Below, piece after piece: positions 1 to 7,809 of a stretch of 17,429 nt of DNA (its first letter is position 1; every line of letters starts with the position of its first letter). The position numbers and the translations under genes are program-made. The stretch comes from CAYFVR01 sp046541515 (GTDB lineage Bacteria > Desulfobacterota > Desulfobacteria > Desulfobacterales > Desulfococcaceae): NCBI GenBank assembly GCA_046541515.1, contig JBKHDD010000103.1, positions 1 through 17,429 of the forward strand, in the 5' to 3' direction. The notes under the pieces were generated by a model, which made no database searches, was not told where the DNA came from, and saw only the letters and a program-made list of their open reading frames with translations.

Positions 1-1090
1 CGGGCTTTTGCCGGGCGGCCTCCTCTTCGGACGGCGTTTTTTCCGGCTCGGGCTTGGGCCGGGCCGCTTCCTCTTCGGCCCGTTTTTGCTCCGCTTCCCG
101 GGCCAGGGCTTCAAAATCGAAATCGAATTTCCGGAACCGGACGTCCCGGGACGCGCCGTCGTCCATGGGCGGTGCGGAGAACTGTCCAGCGTCCGAGGCG
201 GGCGGCGGCGTATATGGGGTTTCAGGCTTCCAGGCGCCGAAATCCTTTCGAAGCAGTTCCTCGCGAGACACCGGTTTCCGGGGCGGGGCCGGCGGCTTGG
301 GCGGTTTGGCGATGGCGGCGAAGTCGATGTCGTCAAACTTCCGCGTCAGCACGTCCCGCTTGACGCCCGCCCCGAAGCCCGGCGCGCCGTAGTCGGCGGC
401 GGAATCCTTCTCGGGGGGCGCGTAATAAGTTTTCGGCTTCCAGGCGCCAAAATCCCGGCGAATCAATTCTTCCCGAGAGACCGGTTTCCGGGGCGGCGGC
501 ACGGGCTTGGGCGGTTTGGCGACCGCCGCGAAGTCGATGTCGTCGAACTTCCGGAGCAAGACGTCCCGATCCACGTTGGAGCCAAAACCCGGCGCGCTGT
601 ACCGGTCGGCGTTTTCCGAAGGGGCGGGGGAGTAAAAGGTCTTGGGCTTCCAGGTCCCGAAATCCCGACGGATCAGTTCCTTCGCAGAAACCGATTTGGC
701 AACGGGGGCCTTGGGCTTGGCCTTTTCCTCCGGCGGCTTTTCCTTTGGGGGCTTCGCCAAGGCGGCGAAATCAAAATCGAATTTCCGGAAGCGGATATCC
801 TTGGATACCCCCTTGTCGGCGGGCGGCGCCGAATAGTCCGCAGCACGAGGGTCGTCCGGGGGCGTATACGGCTTGTCCGGCTTCCAGCGGTCGAAGCTTC
901 GGAACAGCAGGTCCGAGCTTTTCCCGGTTTTCTTTTGGGGGGCCGCCTTCTTTGCGGGGGCCTTTTTGGCCGTCGCAGTCTTTTTTGGGGCGGATGTCTT
1001 GGCGGTGGTCGCGCCTTTTTTCGCCGCAGTGGTTTTTTTCTTCGGGGTTGTGGTTTTTTTCTTGGTGGTCGTGGTCTTTTTTTTGGCCAT
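1..1090 (-). CDS. Lys/Thr-tailed protein with four ~70-residue tandem repeats (partial, C-terminus outside window)
   Basis: I translated this strand by hand: 363 codons from the ATG at 1090-1088 to the left edge contain no stop. AAAGAGG (1102-1096) lies five bases before the start. Residues 1-60 are a Lys/Thr/Ala/Pro tail beginning MAKKKTTTTKKK, like histone H1-type or AlgP-like tails. Then come four related units with Trp at residues 69, 147, 217 and 287, so spacings are 78, 70 and 70. Each unit reads roughly L-[IL]-R-[RK]-D-F-G-x-W-K-P-[KE]-T-x-Y-x-P, then [YF]-[SG]-A-P, then R-D-V-x-x-R-K-F-D-x-x-D-F-A-A-x-A-K-P-P-K. After unit four the sequence becomes Glu/Lys/Arg-rich, perhaps a coiled coil. 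No signal peptide or membrane segment is visible, so it is probably cytoplasmic. I do not recognise the family. Polyanion or nucleic-acid binding is inferred only from the basic tail. It is divergent from the cyclase-domain gene. Confidence 0.85.
   Translation of the reverse strand, partial: MAKKKTTTTKKKTTTPKKKTTAAKKGATTAKTSAPKKTATAKKAPAKKAAPQKKTGKSSDLLFRSFDRWKPDKPYTPPDDPRAADYSAPPADKGVSKDIRFRKFDFDFAALAKPPKEKPPEEKAKPKAPVAKSVSAKELIRRDFGTWKPKTFYSPAPSENADRYSAPGFGSNVDRDVLLRKFDDIDFAAVAKPPKPVPPPRKPVSREELIRRDFGAWKPKTYYAPPEKDSAADYGAPGFGAGVKRDVLTRKFDDIDFAAIAKPPKPPAPPRKPVSREELLRKDFGAWKPETPYTPPPASDAGQFSAPPMDDGASRDVRFRKFDFDFEALAREAEQKRAEEEAARPKPEPEKTPSEEEAARQKP
47..910 (-). repeat. Four tandem coding repeats, period ~210 bp
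   Basis: Approximate units are 910-677, 676-467, 466-257 and 256-47, corresponding to residues 61-138, 139-208, 209-278 and 279-348 of the edge gene. The middle two are most alike. The repetition is also visible in the DNA: the plus strand carries near-copies of GGCTTCCAGGCGCCGAAATC at about 226, 436 and 646, and a diverged copy near 880. Unit one carries a longer Pro/Lys linker and unit four diverges after its FDFDF-type motif. Confidence 0.85.
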
Positions 1091-1161
1091 AAAAACCTCT
1101 TTGAATCCCGGGGAACTTGGCGTATATTAGGTTCCGTTGCAATCACCCGAACATCCCGGTT

Positions 1162-1190
1162 CGTATATTAAATCCGGCTGATTTTGTAAA
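1162..1190 (-). promoter_or_regulatory. Candidate sigma70-type promoter of the repeat-protein gene
   Basis: On the minus strand TTTACA (1190-1185) and TATACG (1167-1162) are separated by 17 bases, about 72 bases before the ATG at 1090. The nine bases TAATATACG around the -10 occur again at 1129-1121, closer to the gene but without a good -35. This is a motif-level call only. Confidence 0.4.
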
Positions 1191-1337
1191 CAATTTTTTC
1201 CGGAACGGGGTTCGGGGCCGCCTGAGCCCCTGCGGCGCGCCCGGTTCCCGCCTCCGGAAACCGGGTCCCGCCGGCCGCGAATTCCCGAAATTGGCCCGCA
1301 TGGCTCTCCCTATCCTCGGAATCCATTCGAATCGGAA

Positions 1338-3653
1338 ATGCCTCCCCCCCTCCCCATGAGTGCATTGCCGCTGAAATCCAACGATTTTTCCTTTGACCTG
1401 TCCCGGCTTCAGACCGGCGTGGACAATATCCGTCACGACGTCCACCTGAGTCCCGGGCTCGTGAAGGCCACCCGGCAGTTGTTGCTTCATCTGCTGGCGC
1501 GGCGGACCCGGTCCCAGGACGTGTTGAGTCTGGACTGGGGCGCCAGCGTCCGTAAGCAGCAGGAACATTTCAAACGAACCTGCGGACGGGTGCTCCGGGA
1601 CGCCGTCCACCGGGGCAAGCTGGAAAAGGAACCCCAGATCGATCGACTGGCCGTGGCCGCGGTGGTCAAACTGATTTTGCGGGAGGTGGACCGCCAGTTC
1701 GAAAAGCTGGAATCCCGTTACCACGCCGCGATTGGGAGTTTTGAAATGGGACGCCACGGAGACGCGGCGGCGGACTTGCGCCGTCGGCTGGCGGCCATTT
1801 CCCAGAACGAGGGGCGGCTTCGTTTCTTGGTGCGAAAAGAGGTGTTCGGACTGCTGTCGGAGGTGCACCGGGGGGAGATTCAGGAGATTCGCCGGGTGAC
1901 CTTCGGGACGGAAGCGCTTATTCCGGAGCGGTTTCTGAATCAACCCTTTCTTTGGGAGCCGCGTCCGGACGACCGGTTTACTCTGGAGGTGTACGAGATT
2001 CTTTTCGCCCACCGGCTGGAAGACCCCGACACCTACGAGGCTGTCCTGGACCGCATGCATCGCCTGTTTCGGGAATTGGTCGAGCGGGCCGCCCCGGCCG
2101 GGGACGAGACGGCGGCCATCCTGGACGACGGCCTGGTGAACGGTTGGCTGATGGAAGCCGGCAATGTGGAAGTGTTGTTCAATTTTTTTCAGACTCGATT
2201 CCGAATCAAGGAACGGCGGCGTAACGGAGGCGGCCGGAGGGGGGAGAACGGCGTCGAGGCCCGCGAGGGCGGAGAGCCGCCGGCGGCCCCGGGGGAACTC
2301 CGGGAACGGGCGCGCGCGCAAAGGCGGCGGCTTCAACGGGCCTGTCGGATGTTTCGACGCTCGGGACTTTTGCGCCGAATCATCTCCATGTATGAAATCC
2401 AGCCGATTTTCCGGGACTACTGTCCGCCCCTGGTTCCCCAGCTTCTACTTCAGTATATGGTTTCCTTTCGGACCCGCCGCACGCTGGCCGCCCGGGTTCG
2501 ACGGCTTCGAAAGTTTTACGGACGGGCGTTGACTTTGGGGCCGCTCAAGCGTCGCATGCGTCGGGTTCGGTGGATGGCCCCCCGCAATCGAATGGCCTAT
2601 CTGTTGCGGTTCATGAAAGACTTCTCGCGGTATCATCGGGACTTTCGTTATTTCCAAATGCTCAAAGCCGGAATGGACACCATTCACCTGGTGGAGGACG
2701 AGGCCACGCGGAAACTGTCCCGCACCAACCATACGCTGTACGAGTTTCTGCTGCCCAAGGAGCGGAATCACCGGGAAACGCCGATCATCGGCCATGTCAT
2801 TCTGAAGGCCGACGTGCGCGGCTCCACCGATTTGGCCTTCCGGATGAAGAAAAAGGGGCTGAATCCGGCCTCCTACTTCAGTCTCAATTTTTTCGAACCC
2901 ATTTCCCGTATCCTGGACGAATACGGCGCGGAAAAGGTCTTCGTGGAGGGAGACGCCATCATCCTCTCCCTGTTCGAGCACCAAGACCAGCCGGAAAACT
3001 GGTACGCCGTCTCCCGGGCCTGCGGGCTTGCCGTGCGCATTCTCTTTATCGTTCAGCATTACAACGCCCGAAACCGGGAGCATGGACTTCCCGACATCGA
3101 GCTAGGCGTCGGCGTCAGCTATGCCAAGGGCCGTCCGACCTTTTTGTTTGACGGAGACCACCGGATTATGATCTCATCGGCCATCAACCGCGCCGATCGG
3201 CTGGCCGGTTGCGCCCGCTCCCTGCGCCGCCGGTTTTCCGGAAAAAACCCGCCTTTCAACCTGTACGTATATCAGGCGGCCTCCGACAAGGAATTGTCCG
3301 ACACCGCCGACGATTTGAACCTTCGGTACAACGTCAACGGAATCGAGTTGAATCCTCGAGGGTTTCGAAAACTTCGGGAGGAAATCGAACTCAAGCGGTT
3401 CGGCCTGGTGGTGAAGGGGGATCGGTTGACCTTTTACACCGGCCGGTTTCCGCTGCCCACGGGCGAGTATCGGCGGCTGGTCGTCCGGGAGGGCATCGTC
3501 TCCCGGGTCCGCCCCCGGAATCTGGGGGTGGTGGGCGCCACCGATCGGCGGTATTACGAAATCTGCACCCACCCCAAGGTGTACGAGTTGCTGAAACAGC
3601 ATATGCGCGACTTGGAACGGGCCCGCCAGGCGGGCCCCCTGCGAATGATCTGA
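1338..3653 (+). CDS. Large Arg-rich protein with C-terminal class III nucleotidyl cyclase-like domain
   Basis: The protein is 771 residues from the ATG at 1338. A second in-frame ATG at 1356 (MSALPLK) is equally possible because neither has a clear Shine-Dalgarno. Residues about 485-650 carry the cyclase homology domain: KADVRGST holds the first metal Asp (D492), VEGDAI the second (D539), and INRADR keeps the NxxxR pair of ribose/phosphate-binding residues. The positions that usually read purine specificity look altered: Phe sits four before D539 where a Lys is normal, and no Asp lies seven before the Asn. The substrate is therefore open. The first ~480 residues are helical, very Arg-rich and not recognised; residues about 290-330 look like a charged linker. 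No membrane segment is evident. A receiver domain and a phosphodiesterase-fold protein follow on the same strand. Confidence 0.85.
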   Translation: MPPPLPMSALPLKSNDFSFDLSRLQTGVDNIRHDVHLSPGLVKATRQLLLHLLARRTRSQDVLSLDWGASVRKQQEHFKRTCGRVLRDAVHRGKLEKEPQIDRLAVAAVVKLILREVDRQFEKLESRYHAAIGSFEMGRHGDAAADLRRRLAAISQNEGRLRFLVRKEVFGLLSEVHRGEIQEIRRVTFGTEALIPERFLNQPFLWEPRPDDRFTLEVYEILFAHRLEDPDTYEAVLDRMHRLFRELVERAAPAGDETAAILDDGLVNGWLMEAGNVEVLFNFFQTRFRIKERRRNGGGRRGENGVEAREGGEPPAAPGELRERARAQRRRLQRACRMFRRSGLLRRIISMYEIQPIFRDYCPPLVPQLLLQYMVSFRTRRTLAARVRRLRKFYGRALTLGPLKRRMRRVRWMAPRNRMAYLLRFMKDFSRYHRDFRYFQMLKAGMDTIHLVEDEATRKLSRTNHTLYEFLLPKERNHRETPIIGHVILKADVRGSTDLAFRMKKKGLNPASYFSLNFFEPISRILDEYGAEKVFVEGDAIILSLFEHQDQPENWYAVSRACGLAVRILFIVQHYNARNREHGLPDIELGVGVSYAKGRPTFLFDGDHRIMISSAINRADRLAGCARSLRRRFSGKNPPFNLYVYQAASDKELSDTADDLNLRYNVNGIELNPRGFRKLREEIELKRFGLVVKGDRLTFYTGRFPLPTGEYRRLVVREGIVSRVRPRNLGVVGATDRRYYEICTHPKVYELLKQHMRDLERARQAGPLRMI

Positions 3654-3791
3654 CGCCGAACGCGGAAGCGCGGTCCCGGGGGATCGGCGATCCCGCGCGC
3701 CCGGCAAGCCGGAGCGCGACGGCCGTTCCCCGTTTTGGAAGCGGGGCCACAAACCGGCCATTCGGAAGAAGCGCCGGGGAAGGACGAAGAA

Positions 3792-4256
3792 ATGGCGAAC
3801 GGACTTGACGTGATCGTGGTGGACGACGACCCCATTACCTGCCAGATGGTGGGCAAGACGATTCAATCCTTTTATACGTGGGGCGACGTCCACACGTTTA
3901 CCCGCGCGGACGAAGCCCGGGATTTCTGCCTGAATCGGGAGGTGGGGCTCGCGGTTTTCGTGGTGGACGTGTACCTGGACCGGCAGAGCGGTTTTTTCTT
4001 CCTGGACGCTCTGGAAGAAAAATATCCCTCGCTGTACCAGGACACCATCATCATCACCGGGAGCGCAAGCGACGAAGTGGTGGATATGTGCGTGGCTTCC
4101 GAAGTGAACCACCTGCTGGAGAAACCGGTGAAGCCCTACGCCCTGCAGCTGGCGGTCCGCTCCATCGTGGCCAAGTATCTCAAGTTTTCCCAGCGCCTCC
4201 TCCAGGATCCGGCGTTCGCGGAAGCCGTCGGCCGGATCGAGAAGGTGGAGGGATGA
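3792..4256 (+). CDS. Stand-alone response-regulator receiver domain protein
   Basis: This 154-residue protein starts at MANGLDVIVVDDDP, with AAGGA about eight bases before the ATG; an in-frame Met 57 bases upstream lacks this site. The acidic cluster is D11-D13, the phosphoacceptor is D59 in VVDVYLD, the switch Thr is T89 in IITGSAS, and the conserved Lys is K111 in LEKPVKP. The receiver occupies residues 5-125. About 30 residues follow with no recognisable output domain, so it would act by protein contact, CheY-like or Spo0F-like. No histidine kinase is in the window. It sits 138 bases after the cyclase-domain gene, whose product it could plausibly control, but that is inference from position. 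Confidence 0.92.
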   Translation: MANGLDVIVVDDDPITCQMVGKTIQSFYTWGDVHTFTRADEARDFCLNREVGLAVFVVDVYLDRQSGFFFLDALEEKYPSLYQDTIIITGSASDEVVDMCVASEVNHLLEKPVKPYALQLAVRSIVAKYLKFSQRLLQDPAFAEAVGRIEKVEG

Positions 4257-4352
4257 CGCGATCCCGGCCGGTCGGATCTGGAATTTTCGGTCCGGCATCG
4301 AAACCGGAAAGGGGCGGGGCCATGGCGGGGGCGAATTGCCGGGGGCGAATCC

Positions 4353-4841
4353 ATGGCGGGTGAATCCGGCGGGGAGCCGATTCGGCTGGGGGTGATTTCG
4401 GACACCCACGGCCTGCTTCGGCCCGAGGTTCCCGAGGCCCTGGCGGGGGTGGACCGGATTCTCCATGCCGGCGACGTGGGAAGCCGGGAGATTCTGGACG
4501 CCCTGTCCCGCATCGCTCCCGTTACCGCCGTGCGGGGAAACACCGACCACGGCCGCTGGGCCGATTCGCTTCCCCCGGTGGAGGTCGTTTCCCTGGGCGC
4601 GGCGACCATTTATCTGCTCCACGATCTGGGGGCGCTGGATCTGAACCCTGCGGCGGCCGGCTTTCAGGCCGTGATTTTCGGGCACAGCCACAAGCCGGCG
4701 GTTCGGGAAAACGGCGGCGTCCTGTACCTGAACCCCGGAAGCGCCGGTCCGCGGCGGTTCGATTATCCCGTCACCGCGGCCCGGGTGGAGGTGGTCGGCG
4801 CTCGACTCGCGCCGCGCATCGTTCATTTGCTGGAGCGCTGA
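4353..4841 (+). CDS. YfcE/MJ0936-family metallophosphoesterase
   Basis: This 162-residue protein has the full calcineurin-like set of the small bacterial phosphodiesterase family: ISDTHG (D17, H19), HAGDVGS (D41), RGNTD (N63), LLHD (H90), and FGHSHKP (H111, H113), followed by LNPGSAGPRR. Length is normal for the family. Family members bind two metals and cleave phosphodiesters of model substrates; physiological substrates are mostly unknown. LLHD differs from the more usual LTHG, but the metal-ligand His is kept. The gene starts 96 bases after the receiver gene on the same strand. The RBS is poor (a G-rich run about ten bases upstream). Co-location with a cyclase domain makes a cyclic-nucleotide role thinkable but unproven. 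Confidence 0.9.
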   Translation: MAGESGGEPIRLGVISDTHGLLRPEVPEALAGVDRILHAGDVGSREILDALSRIAPVTAVRGNTDHGRWADSLPPVEVVSLGAATIYLLHDLGALDLNPAAAGFQAVIFGHSHKPAVRENGGVLYLNPGSAGPRRFDYPVTAARVEVVGARLAPRIVHLLER

Positions 4842-5264
4842 CCGGTTCCCGCTTTCCCCCGCGATCCGGTCCAATGGCGTTCCAATCGGGATTTCCAAGG
4901 CTTGATGGCGTCGGATGGACCATGGACGCATCCCGCGCGGCCCGACACCCTTTCGACGATGGGTGCGGTACGCCGGAAAACCCTCCGTCTCCGGCGAAGC
5001 GAATCCGCCAATTCTCTTCCCTCCCTGGGTTTAACCGCTTTCCCGGCTTCCGGGAATTTTCTCCGCAGACTTCGTCTTTCTTGGGTGGCCCACGCCTGTG
5101 GTCGATGGGTCCTCCCGTCGGAACCGCCGGCCAAAACCGGCCGTAAAAACGAAGTGGTAGCCATCGATGCGGGCTGGCGCGGGGGGATGCCTCCGCCCGC
5201 TGGTTGGTTTGGTTGGACTCCCGCCGTCGGCGAAAAACGTCCCGTTATTCCCGTGTTTATGCTC
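4842..5264 (+). other. Intergenic stretch with no supported gene
   Basis: Open frames here on either strand lack family motifs, credible ribosome-binding sites or amphipathic patterning, and they run through neighbouring genes in antisense. I see no RNA gene fold. The only structured signal is the promoter at its right end. Confidence 0.5.
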
Positions 5265-5293
5265 TTGATTTCCCCGAAAGAGGGGAGTATAGC
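5265..5293 (+). promoter_or_regulatory. Candidate promoter with an inverted repeat in the spacer
   Basis: TTGATT (5265-5270) and TATAGC (5288-5293) are separated by exactly 17 bases. The spacer contains TCCCC-GAAAGA-GGGGA (5271-5286), a 5-bp inverted repeat that could be an operator. Transcription would start about 50 bases before the HTH-EIIA gene, whose own DNA-binding domain is an obvious candidate ligand for the site. Confidence 0.5.
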
Positions 5294-5350
5294 TAAAAAT
5301 TTTGAGTTCAAAGGTATCCCGATTTTTTCATTTCAGGATGGGCGAGTGAA

Positions 5351-6040
5351 ATGAAACTGACCATACAGGAAGTGGCTAGTGGGCTGGACCTGCCCACCCG
5401 AACGGTGCGGCGCTGGGTGCGCCAGGGACGGATCCCCATTCGCAAGAGCGGCGGGGAATATCTGGTGGACCGTCCGGTGCTGGAAAAATGGGCCCGGAAC
5501 AACGATTTGCCCTTCGATCCCCCCCGGCCTCCCAAGGACCCGATCCCGGACACGCAACCGGATGGCTTGCTGGACGCCATGCGGCGCGGCGGTATCCATT
5601 ACGACTTGGCCGGCGAAGACGCGGAAACCGCCCTGGCTTCCGCAGTGGCCCGCGTCCCGGAGCTGACCGAGGCGGAACGCCGGGCTTTGTTTGACCGTCT
5701 GCTGCAGCGGGAGCGCATGACCTCCACCGGGATCGGCAAGGGGGTGGCCATTCCCCATCCCCGGACGCCCCAGGAGAGCGGGGTGGAAACGTCCATGATC
5801 GTCACGGGATTCCTCCGGGAACCGGTCCCGTACGGGGCCATGGACGGAAAACCGGTATTCCTGCTGTTTCTCTTGCTGAGTCCCGGCCCCCGCCGGCACT
5901 TGCACCTGCTTTCCCGGCTGTCTTTCTGCCTCCGAGATGACGATTTTCTGGAAGTTCTGCGATCCGTTCCGGGCCCGGACCGGCTGGAGGCCCACGTCGC
6001 CGAGGTGGAGCGCGGCCTGGAATTGAAAACCGGGGCGTGA
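5351..6040 (+). CDS. Helix-turn-helix / PTS EIIA (fructose/PtsN-type) fusion protein
   Basis: The protein is 229 residues. Residues 1-50 are an excisionase/MerR-type helix-turn-helix (MKLTIQEVASGLDLPTRTVR, then RWVRQGRIPIRK with a GGEYLVD wing). Residues about 75-225 are a type-2 PTS EIIA domain, with the phosphorylatable His at H136 in GVAIPHPRTP. A short Pro-rich linker (52-70) joins them. No EIIB or EIIC is present, so this looks regulatory, like PtsN, with DNA binding perhaps tuned by phosphorylation; that step is inference. The ATG follows AGGATG by about ten bases. The stop overlaps the GTG start of the ClC gene by four bases, implying coupled translation. Confidence 0.9.
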   Translation: MKLTIQEVASGLDLPTRTVRRWVRQGRIPIRKSGGEYLVDRPVLEKWARNNDLPFDPPRPPKDPIPDTQPDGLLDAMRRGGIHYDLAGEDAETALASAVARVPELTEAERRALFDRLLQRERMTSTGIGKGVAIPHPRTPQESGVETSMIVTGFLREPVPYGAMDGKPVFLLFLLLSPGPRRHLHLLSRLSFCLRDDDFLEVLRSVPGPDRLEAHVAEVERGLELKTGA

Positions 6041-7779
6041 AACCGGCCGTGTCCCTCCGAACCCTGTTTTCATGGCGAACGCCCGGCCGCTGGGCCGTGT
6101 TCCGCATGGACGACCGGCTGCTCCTGATTTTGATGGGCATCGTCGTTGGCATTTGCAGCGGGCTGGCCTCGGTGGCGCTGAATCGATCCCTGCTGGGCCT
6201 GGCCGCCCGGGTGGAGCGATATCGCCATTTCTGGTGGGCCTTCGCCCTGCCCGGTATTGGCGCGGCCTTGTCTTCGCTGTTTCTGAACAAGGTCATGCGG
6301 GAAGGCGCCGGCCACGGCGTCCCGGAGGTGATTTACAGCGTTTCGCGCTACGGCGGGCTGATCCGGATGCGGTCCACCTTTTCCCGGCTGGTTTCCTCCT
6401 GTCTGACCATCGGCTCCGGGGGTTCCGCGGGACCGGAGGCGCCGGTGGTCATAAGCGGTTCCGCCATCGGTTCCAATATCGCCCGTTTTTTTTCCCTCAA
6501 CGATCGCCAGCGGATCACCCTGGTGGGCTGCGGGGCGGCGGGGGCGATTTCCTCCATTTTCAACGCGCCCATTTCCGGGCTGGTGTTCACGGTGGAAGTG
6601 GTGCTGGGCGAATGGAAGGCCCGGAACATCGTGCCCATCGCCATCGCTTCCGTCGCCGGAACCCAGATTTCCCACCTGCTCCAGGGCGATCAGATCGTGT
6701 TCGGGGTTCGGCGTTTCGACATCGGATTCGCGGATGTTTTGGCCACCGCCGGTTTGGCCCCGGCGACGGCGGCGGCCTCCATTCTCTTGAGCCGCGCGCT
6801 TCGGGGCATGCACCATTTTGCCGGCGGCATTCGACTGCCGGCCTATGTCCGCGCGGCCATCGGCGGCTGCCTGGTGGGCCTCGTCGGCCTGTTCTTTCCC
6901 ATCGTGATGGGGGAGGGCTACCATTCCATCCAGGAGATGATCCGAGGCGTGTTCCAAGGCGGCATGGGTTTCGCGGCCCTGGCGGCTTTGCTGAAAATTC
7001 TGGCCACCTCGCTGACCCTGGGATGGGGCGGCTCCGGCGGGATTTTCGCGCCCAGCCTGGTCATTGGCAGTCTTTCGGGACTGGCCTATCGGCGCGGCCT
7101 GGAATGGGTCTGGCCGAACGTCGCCTGGGCGGACGAGGGCTGCTTCGCCCTGCTTGGCATGTCGGGGCTGTTGGCGGGCATGTTGCAAGCCCCGCTGACC
7201 GCCATCTTTTTGATCGTGGAAATCACCGGCGGCTACGACGTCATCGTGCCGCTGATCACGGTTTCCGCGCTGTCGTCCACCGCCTGCCACTACATCGAGC
7301 CGGCTTCCTTTTACCTGAAGGAGCTGGTGGACCGCGGTCAGCTCCTTCGACCGGGAACCGACGCCCGGGTGCTTTCCGACCTGGGCGTGGACGAGCTGAT
7401 TGAACGGGACTGTCTGGCGGTTCGGCCCGATATGCGGCTGCGGGAGTTCGTGGAGGTGATCCAGCGATCCCACCGGAATTACTTCCCGGTGGAAGCCGAA
7501 AAAACGGGCCGTTTTCTCGGCATGATCTACCTGGACGACGTTCGCCCCTATCTGTTCAATCCGCTGATGCACGACGCGGTGCTGCTGGAGGAAATCATGC
7601 GGACCGGCGTGGATACGGTGCGGCCCGACGACGATTTGTCCGACGTGCTTCGTTTTATGGATGAAAACCGGCTGTTCAGCATTCCGGTGGTTTCCGGCGG
7701 ACGGTTTTTGGGCATGATTTCCAAGGCGACGCTGCTGGACCAATATCGCAAGGAATTGCGCGTCCAAACCGCCGGCTGA
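6037..7779 (+). CDS. ClC-family chloride channel/antiporter with C-terminal CBS pair
   Basis: This 580-residue integral membrane protein shows the ClC signatures: GAGHGVPE near residue 90, GSGGSAGPEAP (125-135) with the gating Glu at E134, GWGGSGGIFAP (329-339), and a Glu at E187 in FTVEVVLGE that matches the internal proton-pathway Glu of H+/Cl- exchangers. Keeping both Glu residues favours an antiporter over a passive channel. Residues about 450-575 are two CBS domains, which in this family bind adenine nucleotides. The start is the GTG of a GTGA overlap with the upstream stop. An ATG at 6106 (MDDRLLLILM) would remove about 23 residues and is a reasonable alternative. The gene lies between the HTH-EIIA and stress-protein genes, and the three probably share one transcript. 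Confidence 0.95.
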   Translation: MKPAVSLRTLFSWRTPGRWAVFRMDDRLLLILMGIVVGICSGLASVALNRSLLGLAARVERYRHFWWAFALPGIGAALSSLFLNKVMREGAGHGVPEVIYSVSRYGGLIRMRSTFSRLVSSCLTIGSGGSAGPEAPVVISGSAIGSNIARFFSLNDRQRITLVGCGAAGAISSIFNAPISGLVFTVEVVLGEWKARNIVPIAIASVAGTQISHLLQGDQIVFGVRRFDIGFADVLATAGLAPATAAASILLSRALRGMHHFAGGIRLPAYVRAAIGGCLVGLVGLFFPIVMGEGYHSIQEMIRGVFQGGMGFAALAALLKILATSLTLGWGGSGGIFAPSLVIGSLSGLAYRRGLEWVWPNVAWADEGCFALLGMSGLLAGMLQAPLTAIFLIVEITGGYDVIVPLITVSALSSTACHYIEPASFYLKELVDRGQLLRPGTDARVLSDLGVDELIERDCLAVRPDMRLREFVEVIQRSHRNYFPVEAEKTGRFLGMIYLDDVRPYLFNPLMHDAVLLEEIMRTGVDTVRPDDDLSDVLRFMDENRLFSIPVVSGGRFLGMISKATLLDQYRKELRVQTAG

Positions 7780-7809
7780 TCCCCCGGCCAGGCCCCAAAG
7801 AGGCATCCC

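Noticed and set aside
8..1171. 387-codon plus-strand open frame at the left end, rich in Gly, Arg, Phe and Leu
   Set aside because: It is antisense to the repeat protein, which has a ribosome-binding site, a start and clear internal repeats; the plus-strand translation is low-complexity.
3174..4931. 585-codon minus-strand open frame
   Set aside because: It lies antisense to the cyclase, receiver and phosphoesterase genes, all with intact catalytic motifs, and shows no family motif itself.
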